This document shows positions 40,998-41,000 of a stretch of DNA of 41,000 bases, in pieces. The translations under genes were made by a program, and so were the position numbers. The notes beneath the pieces are model-generated. The model saw nothing but the letters and a program-made list of their open reading frames with translations, had not been told where the DNA came from and made no database searches. The DNA comes from Cristatella mucedo (Eukaryota > Bryozoa > Phylactolaemata > Cristatellidae): positions 1,257,501-1,298,500 of the forward strand of contig WPIO01000061.1 of assembly GCA_009760855.2 (NCBI GenBank). Reading direction: 5' to 3'. Position 1 is the stretch's first letter. Each line of letters opens with the position of its first letter.

Positions 40998-41000
40998 CTT
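40998..41000 (+). CDS. Host gene, start of exon g (runs off the window)
   Basis: A good acceptor ('actcttgcttgcag') ends at 40997, 99 bases after the donor of exon f, so a new exon probably begins with the last three bases of the window. Nothing more can be read. Confidence 0.5.

Overview
The window looks like repeat-dense genomic DNA from an invertebrate animal. There are no bacterial-style operons. The few coding stretches are short exons with GT..AG borders and polypyrimidine tracts, and most long ORFs belong to retrotransposons. The species cannot be named from sequence alone.

Most of the window is transposon debris. Two CR1/L2-like non-LTR retrotransposon families recur and are called LINE A and LINE B here. 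LINE A ends in a hairpin-like tail followed by (TTA)n. LINE B ends with a 'gcgctatacaaaa' block near the stop codon and a short acat-rich tail. Two tRNA-derived SINE families (SINE1, SINE2) have 3' ends resembling the LINE tails, which suggests LINE-SINE partnerships. Two short hAT-type elements closely resemble the SPIN ('Space Invader') family known from vertebrates and some invertebrates; one has clear terminal inverted repeats and a near-perfect 8-bp target duplication.

Layout. 0.5-2.6 kb: LINE A relics, one carrying a huge (GA)n(TAG)n microsatellite. 3.1-3.3 kb: a 14-bp minisatellite. 5.2-8.2 kb: antisense LINE A copies and a TG/TA microsatellite. 8.3-11.0 kb: remains of a beta-propeller-like host gene that appears to have been split by a sense LINE A copy whose RT ORF is still open. 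11.7-11.9 kb: a possible terminal exon. 12.4-26.7 kb: nested LINE A, LINE B and SINE copies, including a LINE B at 18.8-21.2 kb that hosts several insertions, and a nearly identical inverted pair of LINE B 3' ends at 16.7-17.5 and 25.0-25.9 kb. 27-34 kb: mostly unannotatable sequence with a SPIN-like element and more LINE and SINE relics.

34.7-41.0 kb holds the best-supported host gene, on the + strand. It has six internal exons in mutually compatible phases, and a seventh exon begins three bases before the window ends. The predicted protein has a Cys-rich block, a Ser-rich region, a basic nuclear-localisation-like patch and long Ala/Pro/Ser-rich segments. I do not recognise the family. Its introns carry SINE1 and SINE2 copies. 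I found no rRNA, functional tRNA or CRISPR. I also found no clearly new biological system; the LINE-split gene, the SPIN-like elements and the two-frame-open exon are the most notable signals.
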